Shown here piece after piece: positions 16,004 to 24,399 of a stretch of DNA of 36,745 bases. Source of the stretch: a virus; IMG/VR virus record IMGVR_UViG_3300048839_000775, positions 1-36,745 of that record. The stretch is one strand, 5' to 3'. A program made the position numbers and the translations under genes. Within the stretch, counting starts at the first letter, position 1. Every line of letters begins with the position of its first letter. Under the pieces are notes generated by a model, which was not told where the DNA came from, searched no databases, and worked only from the letters and a program-made list of their open reading frames with translations.

Positions 16004-17430
16004 TAGCTGGCCCCCATTTCTAACTCTAGGTTAGCGCCGACTAAAACACGTCTGACTGGGTCTGAAATTGTAAGTTTAAAAACACGCCCACGACCGGCCC
16101 CTAGTCTGCGCCAAATAACTCGCTTTTTGCTTTCGCCAATTTTTCCGATGTCAGCCCACATTTCATTTCCGAACGTGAATCCACCGTCATTAGAAAAAGT
16201 CAGCATGGCCTTGGGGTCTGTGCCTTGGCCAGATCCGTCAATGCCTGTGCCTTTTTCCATATCAAGCTCGAAAGTCTTATAGCGAACAATTTTATTTTCA
16301 GCGTAAAGATGCGGGCATGTACGCATGCACACAATCTCATTGCCATTGTCTGACTTAAACTCTCTCGACATTTTATAAATTGAGCCGGTTTCGTAATCGC
16401 CTACGACGTGGGTAGAATGAGCATAGGCATGTGAATAGCCTCGGTCTCTTTCTTCTAAGCCATCGTTCGTATAGGTGCGTTCATGCCATGCACCTGTTGT
16501 AATGTCGTAAACCCATGTAGTGTCTGCATCGGCGAAATTTAAAACGTAAAAGCTCGTGCCTTCATCTTGATAGACATAAGCTTTTGCGTCTGTAATATCG
16601 CCATAACTTGAAATCTTTGTTTCAATCGCGTGAGTGGATATTTTTTCCATATTCGCGCCACGAGCTTTGTAAATAAGCCCAGCGCCATTTTTGTCACGTG
16701 CCACAAAAAATAATTGATCCTTAGTTTTCTCAATAGAAAATCGAGCAGCACAGCCAAGCTCTAAAAAAGCGCCTTCCATGCGTGCAAATGGAAAATCAGC
16801 CGCGCCAGAGTTGTAAAATATCTCAGTCGTTGTTTCGTTAAAAATATAAAGAGAGCGCTCAAGCACAATCGCGCCAACTATATCGTCTGGACTTCCTTCA
16901 CTGGTCGCAAAATCAAGAGCATCGATTGAGGTATCTAAAAGACCAGAGATTTGAAACTTGTCTTCGCCAATGAATATAAAATAACCATCAAGGTATAAAA
17001 CTTGGTTGTAGCACTCTAAATCGTTGTTATCGACGGTCACAAATGTGTCGTTTGAAAGCGTGACAAGATAAGCGTAGGTGCCATCAACTATGGCAAGTGT
17101 CGCGCCATTATCTGCCATCGATACATGGCCAGTAGATGTTGAAAGCACTCCTATTTCCGTTGCCACCCAACTTGAAGAGATTTTAAAAAGCTTTCCACCA
17201 TTGACTGTGTAGTAAGCGCCCGTTGTAGTTTCAATAGAGCCACGCTGTGGAAGGCCTGTGCCTACATTGACAAGCTGCGAGTAGCCGGGCCTATCAATTA
17301 GTGCTGCAGCTTCACCCTCTTTACCTGAGCCGCTTTCTGTGCGCCTTAAGTACCAATTCACCGACCTCTGTGCATCGATGGCAACAGAGTCAAGGTTGTA
17401 GCTTGGTCCTATGAAGCCCGGAAATCTCAA
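16003..17430 (-). CDS. P22 gp10-like packaged-DNA stabilisation (tail hub) protein
   Basis: A 475-residue protein with the gp10-family start FPGFIGPSYNLDSVAIDAQR, then SVNWYLRR, and a long beta-propeller-like body with repeated aromatic/acidic strands. The start is TTG at 17430. It overlaps the upstream TGA (TTGA) and has AGGGAG upstream, which supports this unusual codon. The family plugs the portal-gp4 channel and holds the DNA. It lies directly after the gp4-like gene and a small gene, as expected. Confidence 0.87.
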   Translation of the reverse strand: MRFPGFIGPSYNLDSVAIDAQRSVNWYLRRTESGSGKEGEAAALIDRPGYSQLVNVGTGLPQRGSIETTTGAYYTVNGGKLFKISSSWVATEIGVLSTSTGHVSMADNGATLAIVDGTYAYLVTLSNDTFVTVDNNDLECYNQVLYLDGYFIFIGEDKFQISGLLDTSIDALDFATSEGSPDDIVGAIVLERSLYIFNETTTEIFYNSGAADFPFARMEGAFLELGCAARFSIEKTKDQLFFVARDKNGAGLIYKARGANMEKISTHAIETKISSYGDITDAKAYVYQDEGTSFYVLNFADADTTWVYDITTGAWHERTYTNDGLEERDRGYSHAYAHSTHVVGDYETGSIYKMSREFKSDNGNEIVCMRTCPHLYAENKIVRYKTFELDMEKGTGIDGSGQGTDPKAMLTFSNDGGFTFGNEMWADIGKIGESKKRVIWRRLGAGRGRVFKLTISDPVRRVLVGANLELEMGAS

Positions 17431-17603
17431 GAGTTCTCCCTAAAATAATCAAAAATTAAATCTTCAAGGTCAGCCGCCGTAACATCAATGCCATCGCCTT
17501 CTGATCTTTCAATATAAAAATCCCCGTCTTTAAGCTCTCGAATCGTAAACTCGCCGATCACTATCGAAGCGCCGTTTTCTAAAAACTGGTGCTTTCTTTC
17601 CAT
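17427..17603 (-). CDS. 58-residue protein between gp4-like and gp10-like genes
   Basis: The ATG at 17603 follows immediately after the TAG of the gp4-like gene, and the TGA overlaps the TTG of the gp10-like gene. The protein (MERKHQFLENGASIVIGEFT, ending YFRENS) looks like a small mixed alpha/beta domain. The tight coupling and full coding potential support it. The family was not recognised. Confidence 0.7.
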   Translation of the reverse strand: MERKHQFLENGASIVIGEFTIRELKDGDFYIERSEGDGIDVTAADLEDLIFDYFRENS

Positions 17604-18305
17604 CTACTCACCCAACTTGTAATCAAAAGAGTTTTTCCCTGAGCAAATTGGCAAATCAGTTGTTAAAATTGGCGTCTGCATGTTTTTTCTTTTAATTGAG
17701 GCCTTCGCATCCATTGCCTGCTGCATGATTAAAGCGTCCGGCTGGCGTCCATATTCAGGGGCCAAATCAATGGCCAAGTTGTAACGGATGGCTTTTTCAT
17801 AGCCCGGCGGGTAAGAAAGCTCTGTGCTTAAAGTAAGTGTTGAAAATGGCTTTAGTGAGTAAAAAACAGCTTTTTCCGTATCTGTCGGAACAAGCCAAAA
17901 CGTAACTCCTAAAAGCGGATAAGCACCGTCAAAATAAACGCATTGCGGATAAGAGCTGGTGGCCTCTTTTAAACTTAACGCCGCATATTCTTTTAAAGTC
18001 AGAATTTTTAATGGAATCTCTTGCGGGTCAGTGCCTTGAATTTCAAGATTTGCACTTAGGACCTCAATGGGTCTGCTTGAGTTAAACGTGCCGCCTGTGC
18101 CCCATGTGTATGATGCCGTATTTGCAACAAGTGAAAACTCTTCTCTGACTTTTTGATAAATTACTAAATTCTCAGTAGACCAGCTTGAGAGCATTTGATT
18201 AAGCGACTCTAAAGCGTCGTTTGCCTCGTCACTTGATGGCGTCTCACTTGATGCCAAAACGCCGATGAGTCTTAGGGAGCTTGCGATCATTTCTCTGGCC
18301 GTCAT
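17604..18305 (-). CDS. P22 gp4-like head-completion / tail accessory factor
   Basis: A 233-residue protein with the gp4-family layout. It has an N-terminal helix (REMIASSLRLIGVLASSETP), then DALESLNQMLSSWSTENL, and later PPGYEKAIRYNLAIDLAPEYG. P22 gp4 binds below the portal and completes the DNA-filled head, and some relatives have muramidase activity. No catalytic claim is made here. It overlaps the glycosyltransferase stop/start by ATGA. Confidence 0.85.
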   Translation of the reverse strand: MTAREMIASSLRLIGVLASSETPSSDEANDALESLNQMLSSWSTENLVIYQKVREEFSLVANTASYTWGTGGTFNSSRPIEVLSANLEIQGTDPQEIPLKILTLKEYAALSLKEATSSYPQCVYFDGAYPLLGVTFWLVPTDTEKAVFYSLKPFSTLTLSTELSYPPGYEKAIRYNLAIDLAPEYGRQPDALIMQQAMDAKASIKRKNMQTPILTTDLPICSGKNSFDYKLGE

Positions 18306-18976
18306 GCTGTGACCTCTGGTGTTCTAAGTTTTTCTATCCATTTTCCAACATTGCCACGGTATGGGATGTTGAAGTTCCAGTGAGTCAGGTTTAGCTTTGG
18401 ATCTAAATAAATCTTTCCCCCCGCCTCTCTCCACTCTCGGCAAAAATACGAATCCTCTGTGAAAAGAGCGCCATGAGCGTAAGGGATTTGGAAATAACAA
18501 TAATTTTTATGGCCATCGATGTAGTAGTGTCTGTCTGGATAAGCTGCTTCAAAATCTGCAAATACTTTTCTTGTCAGTGCTAAAAATCCAGTCGGCACCA
18601 TTGCCACTTGGCCAAGGCCATTAGGTCCCATCTCTTTTGGCTCATTGAGGAAATAAACTGGATAGCGCTCGTCATCTTGTTTTAAGCGATATGCACCGCC
18701 GACAAAATCAACTTGATGTTGTGCCAATCTGACTAAATCGCCAGGCTCAAACGTGACATCAGCGTCAAGAAAAATTAGTTTATCGTCACCGCTTGCTAAA
18801 AATTCTTTAACAAGCTGATTGCGCCCAAATGCTAAGTTTGTGCAGGAGGGTAAAAAGCGGACGCTCAAACGAACGCCCGCCGCCATGCCTAATGCGATTT
18901 CTGCCAGCAGACAATCTACTAACTGGTACTGTAATTTCCCATCATAAACTGGTAAACCAACAAAAACCTTTAACAT
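18302..18976 (-). CDS. GT-A-type glycosyltransferase-like protein in the head operon
   Basis: A 224-residue protein that begins KVFVGLPVYDGKL. It has an Arg/Asn-rich helix (CTNLAFGRNQLVKEFL) and the metal/nucleotide-sugar motif LIFLDADV (DAD at 71-73), matching small phage GT-A folds. Later elements FVGGAYRL, GFLALTRKVF and ALFTEDSYFCREW fit the acceptor half, where GG and ED residues are usual. It lies between coat and gp4-like genes and is coupled to the latter. It could glycosylate a virion protein or host surface sugar. Substrate unknown. Confidence 0.8.
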   Translation of the reverse strand: MLKVFVGLPVYDGKLQYQLVDCLLAEIALGMAAGVRLSVRFLPSCTNLAFGRNQLVKEFLASGDDKLIFLDADVTFEPGDLVRLAQHQVDFVGGAYRLKQDDERYPVYFLNEPKEMGPNGLGQVAMVPTGFLALTRKVFADFEAAYPDRHYYIDGHKNYCYFQIPYAHGALFTEDSYFCREWREAGGKIYLDPKLNLTHWNFNIPYRGNVGKWIEKLRTPEVTA

Positions 18977-18987
18977 GTATTTATCCT

Positions 18988-19263
18988 TTAGTTAGATGCC
19001 ACAAGTCCAGCCGCCTCTAAGCGTGCTTCAACCTCTGCCAGTCGTGTCTGAAGGTTAATAATTACCGCTACCACCGTTAGACATTCATCGACTGATGAAA
19101 ATCCCGCGCCGTTGGTTGTGGTAACTGTTCCGAGTGAATAGTCTGGTGTGCCAGGCGCAGATGCCGTAAGCGTCGTCAACTGAGCAGTTAGTGCCGCGCC
19201 TTGAGCTATTGGATCTTCTCCATAGAAACTATCCTTTAATGGCGCACTTGAATCTGATTGCAT
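18988..19263 (-). CDS. Small phage head-operon protein
   Basis: A 91-residue protein with YGEDPIAQGAALTAQLTTLT and a C-terminal coiled coil (INLQTRLAEVEARLEAAGLV). Small proteins with a similar threonine-rich, Leu/Ala layout follow coat genes in several phage groups. A head decoration or assembly role is plausible. No family can be named with confidence. Confidence 0.6.
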   Translation of the reverse strand: MQSDSSAPLKDSFYGEDPIAQGAALTAQLTTLTASAPGTPDYSLGTVTTTNGAGFSSVDECLTVVAVIINLQTRLAEVEARLEAAGLVASN

Positions 19264-19303
19264 TTTATTTTCTCCTGTTAAAATTTAAGTTTTTTTAGCA
19301 TGT

Positions 19304-19337
19304 AAAGTGGGCAGCTAATTAAAGCCGCCCACTTTTT
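19304..19337. terminator. Strong hairpin just after the coat gene
   Basis: AAAGTGGGC (19304-19312) and GCCCACTTT (19327-19335) extend inward to about 12-13 pairs around a 6-base loop, 4 bases after the coat stop codon. On the minus strand no T-run follows. The T-run is on the plus-strand side. It may stabilise or process the very abundant coat mRNA, or end rightward antisense transcription. Confidence 0.55.
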
Positions 19338-19339
19338 CT

Positions 19340-20581
19340 TTAGCCCATTATTTTACAAGCAAGCTCTGGGTAGACTGATTTCCAGCCCCAAAGCGCATCA
19401 ATTCTGCATGGCAAAATGTCGTTGTTGATGTCGTATTGACGAACAATACGGAACGACAAACCATCGTCAGAAATTGACTTCGCCATATCAACGCCGCCCG
19501 GCTCTGGTAATTTCACCATGCCTAGAGCAAACGCATCTTTATGGAAAGCAATGTTGGCTACGCCGACATCATTTGCATAACTTGTTGCGTGGCCGTAGGT
19601 CGTTACTGCGTCGCCATCGGCTGGTGCCGCACTTACGTTTTGGTAAGGGCCAGACAAGTAAATGGCTGGTGAAATTGGCAATGCCGCAACTTCGTTTGTC
19701 ACTGCATCTGTGTCAGCTGTCACAACAAACTTCATCAATCGGCCAGTAGATTCTTTTGTCACTGGATTGACTGAGTAAACGCTTGCAATCTCAATAACGT
19801 CGCCTTTTTTCCATGCTCCAGTAATGGATGCAGTAGAAAGGCCGTCAATGTGAAGAGTTGCAGTGCCGTTAGTTGTAACTGTTGTGTCGATAAGAGGTGT
19901 ACCATCAAAAGCGCCGGCTGTGTGAGCAGCTACGTTTTGACTCATCATCCAGTTAAAGCCCAAGGCTTTACCCATGCGTCCTTTTACATACTGCTTAGAA
20001 AGTTCAGCTTGTGAGTTGAACAAACCAGACAAGTATTTAACGTATGCAGCTTGCGATGCAGGGCTCAATATAAGATTGCGCTCATCATCGTATGGGCATC
20101 CGTTTTCATCTAACATTGCGCCAGCTTGTAAAGCTGCATCTATAGCCAAAGCTTCAGATGTTGGCTGCACACCGATTACACCAGAAAAGTTGGCAACTGT
20201 GTTTTTCGCGTTCAAAAGACCAGAGTAGTCAATCTTGTTCGCAAGTGGTGTGATCGCTGGCTTGATATAACGCTCGTTAAATTCATCAATGCTCAGAGCA
20301 AGCTCTTGAGTCGAGAATTGAAACGCAACGTGATAACGCTGATCAACTGTCAATGCCACGTATTGGTCAGCAACGTCTTGAAGATCAAGAGCCGCACCTT
20401 CAATGGCTTCGAAGCGCACTGGCTTACGAATGTTGATAACGCTTCCGATTTTTGCGCCTTTTTGCGCGAACTCATCAGACACGTCTTTATGTGACGCCTT
20501 TGCAAAAGATATTTGGTTTTTAAGCTGTCTCATTGATTCCTTAGTAATCATTGAGATGCTTAGTAAAGTGTTTGAACTCAT
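19340..20581 (-). CDS. P22-family major coat protein
   Basis: A 413-residue protein resembling P22 gp5 in length and layout. It has an N-terminal helix region with KNQISFAKASHKDVSDEFAQ. The KIGSVINIRKPVRFEA and VALTVDQRYHVAFQFSTQEL segments are typical of this HK97-fold coat family. An inserted beta-rich section follows (about residues 230-310). It lies after the scaffold, in P22 order. P22-type coat folding is known to depend on GroEL/ES, which ties it to the phage GroES at 28659. Confidence 0.88.
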   Translation of the reverse strand: MSSNTLLSISMITKESMRQLKNQISFAKASHKDVSDEFAQKGAKIGSVINIRKPVRFEAIEGAALDLQDVADQYVALTVDQRYHVAFQFSTQELALSIDEFNERYIKPAITPLANKIDYSGLLNAKNTVANFSGVIGVQPTSEALAIDAALQAGAMLDENGCPYDDERNLILSPASQAAYVKYLSGLFNSQAELSKQYVKGRMGKALGFNWMMSQNVAAHTAGAFDGTPLIDTTVTTNGTATLHIDGLSTASITGAWKKGDVIEIASVYSVNPVTKESTGRLMKFVVTADTDAVTNEVAALPISPAIYLSGPYQNVSAAPADGDAVTTYGHATSYANDVGVANIAFHKDAFALGMVKLPEPGGVDMAKSISDDGLSFRIVRQYDINNDILPCRIDALWGWKSVYPELACKIMG

Positions 20582-20592
20582 TTTAAATTCTC

Positions 20593-21576
20593 CTAATAAT
20601 TAAGAGCTCGCCTTTTTTCCTGCTCAGCCCTCATGCGCTCATACTCAGCTTGAGAAACATCATCGTCATAGACAGATTTTTTTCCGTTAGCAGAGCTAGT
20701 GCTGATTGGCTTTGGCGGCGGCGGAGCTTTTGTTGTTTTGGTTTTTACTTCTTTGGTTTTTTCTACAGACGGCTTTTGAAGTCGTGCCTCAAAACGACCG
20801 AGCGCACGAGCTGCCTCAAAAGGTGGAAGGGCACACATCCTTGCATACTCTTCTTTATCTTTTGCTAGCGCGTACATTAATTCAGGCCCATTGTCGGATT
20901 CTAAAATTGCTTGACTGACTGCGGGTGACATTTGAATGTCATCAACATCAGCAATAGTTTCTTCAAAATCGTCATGAGCTTTTTTAAACTCTTCAACTTT
21001 TCCTAGAAACACGGTTTTTTTAGATTCCGCTTCATGCCTTAGTTTCTCATGGCGTTCTGCTTCTTTTACGGCCTTGATCTCTTCAAGGGCTGCCCATTTA
21101 GCGTGTGCTCTATAAAACTCAGTAGACGTTTCATAGTCATCTGGATCTGGCTCACCCTTAACATCAGAAGTTTTTGTAACTTGAGTTGCCTCTTGTTTTT
21201 CATCAGGCTTTTGAACACGCAGGGCTTGTTGCCGCCAGTGTTCTAGCTCTGCTTCTGTTTGTGAAAGTCTAGCGTTAAGTTTATCAATACGCTTTTTAAA
21301 TCCACGCTTAGGCTTTTTGTGCCCTTCTTTATCTTTGGCCGATAGTTCAGACTCATCAGAATCCGAATCATCATCTTCTTCACCGTCTGTTTGTGATGTT
21401 TCCGAATCATCATCATCGCTTTCGATAATGGCATCTTGTGCCACTGTCTCGGACTTAACTTCTACCTCGACTTTTTCACCAGCTCTTAGACGTTCATAAT
21501 CAGATTGACTGATATTCTCATCCATAAGAGATAGCTGTTTTGTTTCAGTAGTCGTTTCTTGTGTAGCTTTTTCCAT
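20593..21576 (-). CDS. P22 gp8-like scaffolding protein
   Basis: A 327-residue, highly charged, helical protein from ATG 21576 (MEKATQETTTETKQLSL), with GGGAG-type ribosome-binding sequence upstream. The reading frame is open further upstream but would overlap the portal gene. An acidic Ser/Asp/Glu section, a coiled coil and a basic C-terminus with EYERMRAEQEKRRALNY match scaffolds that nucleate P22-like procapsids. A SQ-[DA]-YER-[LM]-RA motif occurs near both ends. It sits between portal and coat. Confidence 0.82.
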   Translation of the reverse strand: MEKATQETTTETKQLSLMDENISQSDYERLRAGEKVEVEVKSETVAQDAIIESDDDDSETSQTDGEEDDDSDSDESELSAKDKEGHKKPKRGFKKRIDKLNARLSQTEAELEHWRQQALRVQKPDEKQEATQVTKTSDVKGEPDPDDYETSTEFYRAHAKWAALEEIKAVKEAERHEKLRHEAESKKTVFLGKVEEFKKAHDDFEETIADVDDIQMSPAVSQAILESDNGPELMYALAKDKEEYARMCALPPFEAARALGRFEARLQKPSVEKTKEVKTKTTKAPPPPKPISTSSANGKKSVYDDDVSQAEYERMRAEQEKRRALNY

Positions 21577-21580
21577 GCGC

Positions 21581-23773
21581 TTACACTCCCATGTTGTTAC
21601 TCGGTGGTAGCCCGCCGATAGGTTGTTGATCTTGAGGCATTGCAGGGGCTTGTTGCCCACCAAACGCCATATTATTTTCTAAATTTTGTTGTTCTAAAAA
21701 CTGCTCATCTTCGATGGGCTGATCCATGTCGAGATAACTCAAACGATCTTGGAGCTGCGCCATTTGCGCTTCCATTTTCTGCATCGCTTGGATTTGTCCG
21801 ACTTGCGTTTGAAGTAAAAGGGCTGAGTCTTTTTGCTCTAGCTCTGCCATCTTCTTTTGTAGATCAACCTGCATTTTTGAAAACTCGATGCGCTCTCTTG
21901 ACTCAAGCTCTCTGGTTTTTTGGTCTAGCTCATCTTGTGATTTATTTAATTGCTTAGTTAGCTGATCAAGCATCTGCTGCATTTGTTGCATCTGTGCTTG
22001 GACTTCTGGTGGTATTGGTGCTTGATCTTTATTTTCAATAACGCCCGGAGGCGCCACTTTTTTGAGTCGCTCTGCCATTTCATGAGCGCCTGGTATATCT
22101 AAGCTTTTAACCATTAAATCGCCAATGATCGGAAACAAATTAGGATATGACTTTGTAAGGTCCAGCATGGCTGCTGCAGCCTCTTGGCGTTTTGTCGCAA
22201 AGCTTGGGCCTGTCTCAACCGCAATGTCATATTTTCCAACATCCATGCGGTAAGTGACCATTTTGCCCTTGTGCTTAAACTCTTCATTCAGACGAACAAC
22301 TTCCTCTTCACCCTCTTCACCGATGATGCGCCCAACTCTAGGCCCGTCGTAATAGACTGGAATCCAAGCGTTTATAATGACGCCTGTGTGACGAATGGAT
22401 CTGGTCAAGTTATCGATTAAATGAAAGTTAGAAGTTTGTGCTTGAGCATTTCTGCGCTGAATTGCAATGCCTGATGTCTCATTTGATTTCGCGCCTAGAG
22501 CTGCATCGTAAATACCAGTTGTTGATTTTAAATCGTCACTTGCAAGCATACGAGCTTGAGTGATGGCCTGCACAGGAGGCTCATAAGCATTTCTTTGTGG
22601 AGGTGGCACAGCTTGACCATTGATGTCTTTAGCCTTGTACTCAAGGTAAGCATGGCTTTGTGTGTTTGCCGTTGCCCACTTAGACTCATGCCCTTCGAAC
22701 TGCCCCTCAACGCCTATAAATGGCGCACGAGGCGCTAAGGCAATGGTCTCAGTCTCAGAGCTTGCCCAATAGTTATACATGCGCTGTGGATCCATTGCCG
22801 GACGCACAATGCCTGACAGCACACGCTTGCCATTTACATAATACTCATCACCTAAAGTTGGTATGATCGGAATAAACTCGCCCGGAATGTCTGTCTCTTC
22901 TAAGATTTCTTCGCCATTGATTTTGTACCACTTGATTTGTGGCAAAATTGTTTTTCTAACCTGAACAATATCAATGCCAGGTGGAAGCCCGCCAAGCTCT
23001 GCAATCAACTCTTCATACTCTTCTTTTAAAAGAGTCGAGCCATCAGATAATTGATAAAGCTCTTTTTCCTTGAAAGTTTTTTCATAATATTCACAAACTC
23101 GGCACTCTTCTTTATCGACCCAGCCATCCTCATTGCCCTCATGAGCGCCCCAGATGTCATCCTTTGAAAGTTCAGCCTTTGGATATTCGGCTTTGAATTT
23201 TTCCCTCGACATTTTGTCTACAATGAAACCAAAACTTGCGTCTGAGCCATCAGACTCTTGAAAAGAAGGGTCCAGATATGCCGACATAAAATTTGGCACA
23301 CGCTTAATTAAAATCTCTTGGTCGAATGAAACTGGATCACAGTAATCAGTGATAAGACGCCAAAAGCCTATGCCGCCCGTTGCTGCTTGTTCGAAAGCTG
23401 TGTCATAAGCCGCATCTGCATTTGATCTACGCTCAATGTGACGGGCTAAGCCTTGTCTGATTTTAGCCGTTTCAATATCTGCTTGGTCATCGACTGGTGA
23501 AAACTTAAGTGAAGGCCTGTTTTGTCTTTGGTCATTTGTAACTTGCCGAACAGCAGGACCAACTTTGTTAATTGTAAGACTTGGCTTACCGTCTTGATCA
23601 CGTCTGCGCTTAATATCTTCAGGCCACTGATCGCCAGTGCGAAATTTTAAATCTTCTTCAGCAAGTTTGTAGATGTCTCGCCAATAGTTCTCGGCTAATT
23701 GAAAACGCTTTTTGGCCCTCTCAATAACATCATCACTATCAAGTTCAATTTGATCTTCTTTTTCATTGGACAC
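21581..23773 (-). CDS. P22-family portal protein
   Basis: A 730-residue protein, the usual size for P22 gp1. It has RFQLAENYWRDIYKLAEEDL, FRTGDQWPEDIKRRR, PSLTINKVGPAVRQVTNDQR and the PQRMYNYWASSETETIALAP loop, all typical. The C-terminal ~130 residues are Gln-rich coiled coil, as in P22 portals with a barrel. The start is GTG at 23773 without a clear ribosome-binding site, and no in-frame ATG lies nearby. It is first in the structural operon, divergent from the sigma factor across the phased operator array. Confidence 0.9.
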   Translation of the reverse strand: MSNEKEDQIELDSDDVIERAKKRFQLAENYWRDIYKLAEEDLKFRTGDQWPEDIKRRRDQDGKPSLTINKVGPAVRQVTNDQRQNRPSLKFSPVDDQADIETAKIRQGLARHIERRSNADAAYDTAFEQAATGGIGFWRLITDYCDPVSFDQEILIKRVPNFMSAYLDPSFQESDGSDASFGFIVDKMSREKFKAEYPKAELSKDDIWGAHEGNEDGWVDKEECRVCEYYEKTFKEKELYQLSDGSTLLKEEYEELIAELGGLPPGIDIVQVRKTILPQIKWYKINGEEILEETDIPGEFIPIIPTLGDEYYVNGKRVLSGIVRPAMDPQRMYNYWASSETETIALAPRAPFIGVEGQFEGHESKWATANTQSHAYLEYKAKDINGQAVPPPQRNAYEPPVQAITQARMLASDDLKSTTGIYDAALGAKSNETSGIAIQRRNAQAQTSNFHLIDNLTRSIRHTGVIINAWIPVYYDGPRVGRIIGEEGEEEVVRLNEEFKHKGKMVTYRMDVGKYDIAVETGPSFATKRQEAAAAMLDLTKSYPNLFPIIGDLMVKSLDIPGAHEMAERLKKVAPPGVIENKDQAPIPPEVQAQMQQMQQMLDQLTKQLNKSQDELDQKTRELESRERIEFSKMQVDLQKKMAELEQKDSALLLQTQVGQIQAMQKMEAQMAQLQDRLSYLDMDQPIEDEQFLEQQNLENNMAFGGQQAPAMPQDQQPIGGLPPSNNMGV

Positions 23774-23806
23774 ACTGACAGTTTCGACATGATATAATTC
23801 AAATAA

Positions 23807-23846
23807 AACATCTATAAATATCGATTAAAATCTATTTAAGTAGATG
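23807..23846. promoter_or_regulatory. 10-bp-phased ATC(T/G)AT array upstream of portal and sigma factor
   Basis: Half-sites occur at exact 10-bp steps: ATCTAT (23810), ATCGAT (23820), ATCTAT (23830) and an inverted GTAGAT (23840). The block AACATCTAT-N4-ATCGATT (23807-23826) is identical, including the 4-base spacer length, in the RHH/GroES intergenic region at 28594-28613. Same-face 10-bp phasing is typical of tandem RHH-protein operators. It lies midway in the divergent intergenic region and could control both directions. Confidence 0.7.
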
Positions 23847-23906
23847 TTTGCTTTTGACCTAATGGCTAGACCTTAAGCGCGTGTTTTGCTGTTATATGCT
23901 TATAAA

Positions 23907-24395
23907 ATGACAGACGAGCAGGTTCACAGACTAATTGCCGAGCATTACCAATACGTTTTTAGAGTCGTGTATAAATTCGTCAGGCGCAGAGAAGATGCAG
24001 AGGACGTAATGCAAGAGGCTGTCATCTTGGCTATGACAAAACATGACCAGCTAAAAGATGAAAGTAAATTTAGGGCATGGTTTGCCGCACTTGCCGTTAA
24101 TAAAGCCTTAAGCTACTTGTCTCGCTCTAAATGGCTAAAGCATGAAAGAATCGATGAGCTTTTAAAACCGATTTCATACGAAACCAAATTCGAAGATAAT
24201 TTCTTTTACAAAGACGCGCAGATAAAACTAGCAGCTAAAGCTTGCGACCTTCCACCAAGGCAAAGCATGGCGTATGACTTAAGAGTAAATAAGGGTTTAG
24301 ATTTTAAGGAAATAGCTGAGAAAATGGGCTGTGGTTATAACACCGCAAAAACTCATGCGAGGCTTGCGACTATGAAAATCAAAGGCACTCATTAG
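23907..24395 (+). CDS. Phage-encoded ECF-like sigma-70 family factor
   Basis: A 162-residue protein with sigma region 2 (about residues 8-75, including EDAEDVMQEAVILAM and KFRAWFAALAVNKALSYLSR) and sigma region 4 (about 112-158: LPPRQSMAYDLRVNKGLDFK, EIAEKMGCGYNTAKTHARL). This is the two-domain ECF layout. I chose ATG 23907 over a TTG at 23886. It is on the plus strand, alone, between portal and TerL, and its stop is 4 bp from the TerL stop. It probably redirects host RNA polymerase to phage promoters, with late genes the best guess. Confidence 0.87.
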   Translation: MTDEQVHRLIAEHYQYVFRVVYKFVRRREDAEDVMQEAVILAMTKHDQLKDESKFRAWFAALAVNKALSYLSRSKWLKHERIDELLKPISYETKFEDNFFYKDAQIKLAAKACDLPPRQSMAYDLRVNKGLDFKEIAEKMGCGYNTAKTHARLATMKIKGTH

Positions 24396-24399
24396 CCCA

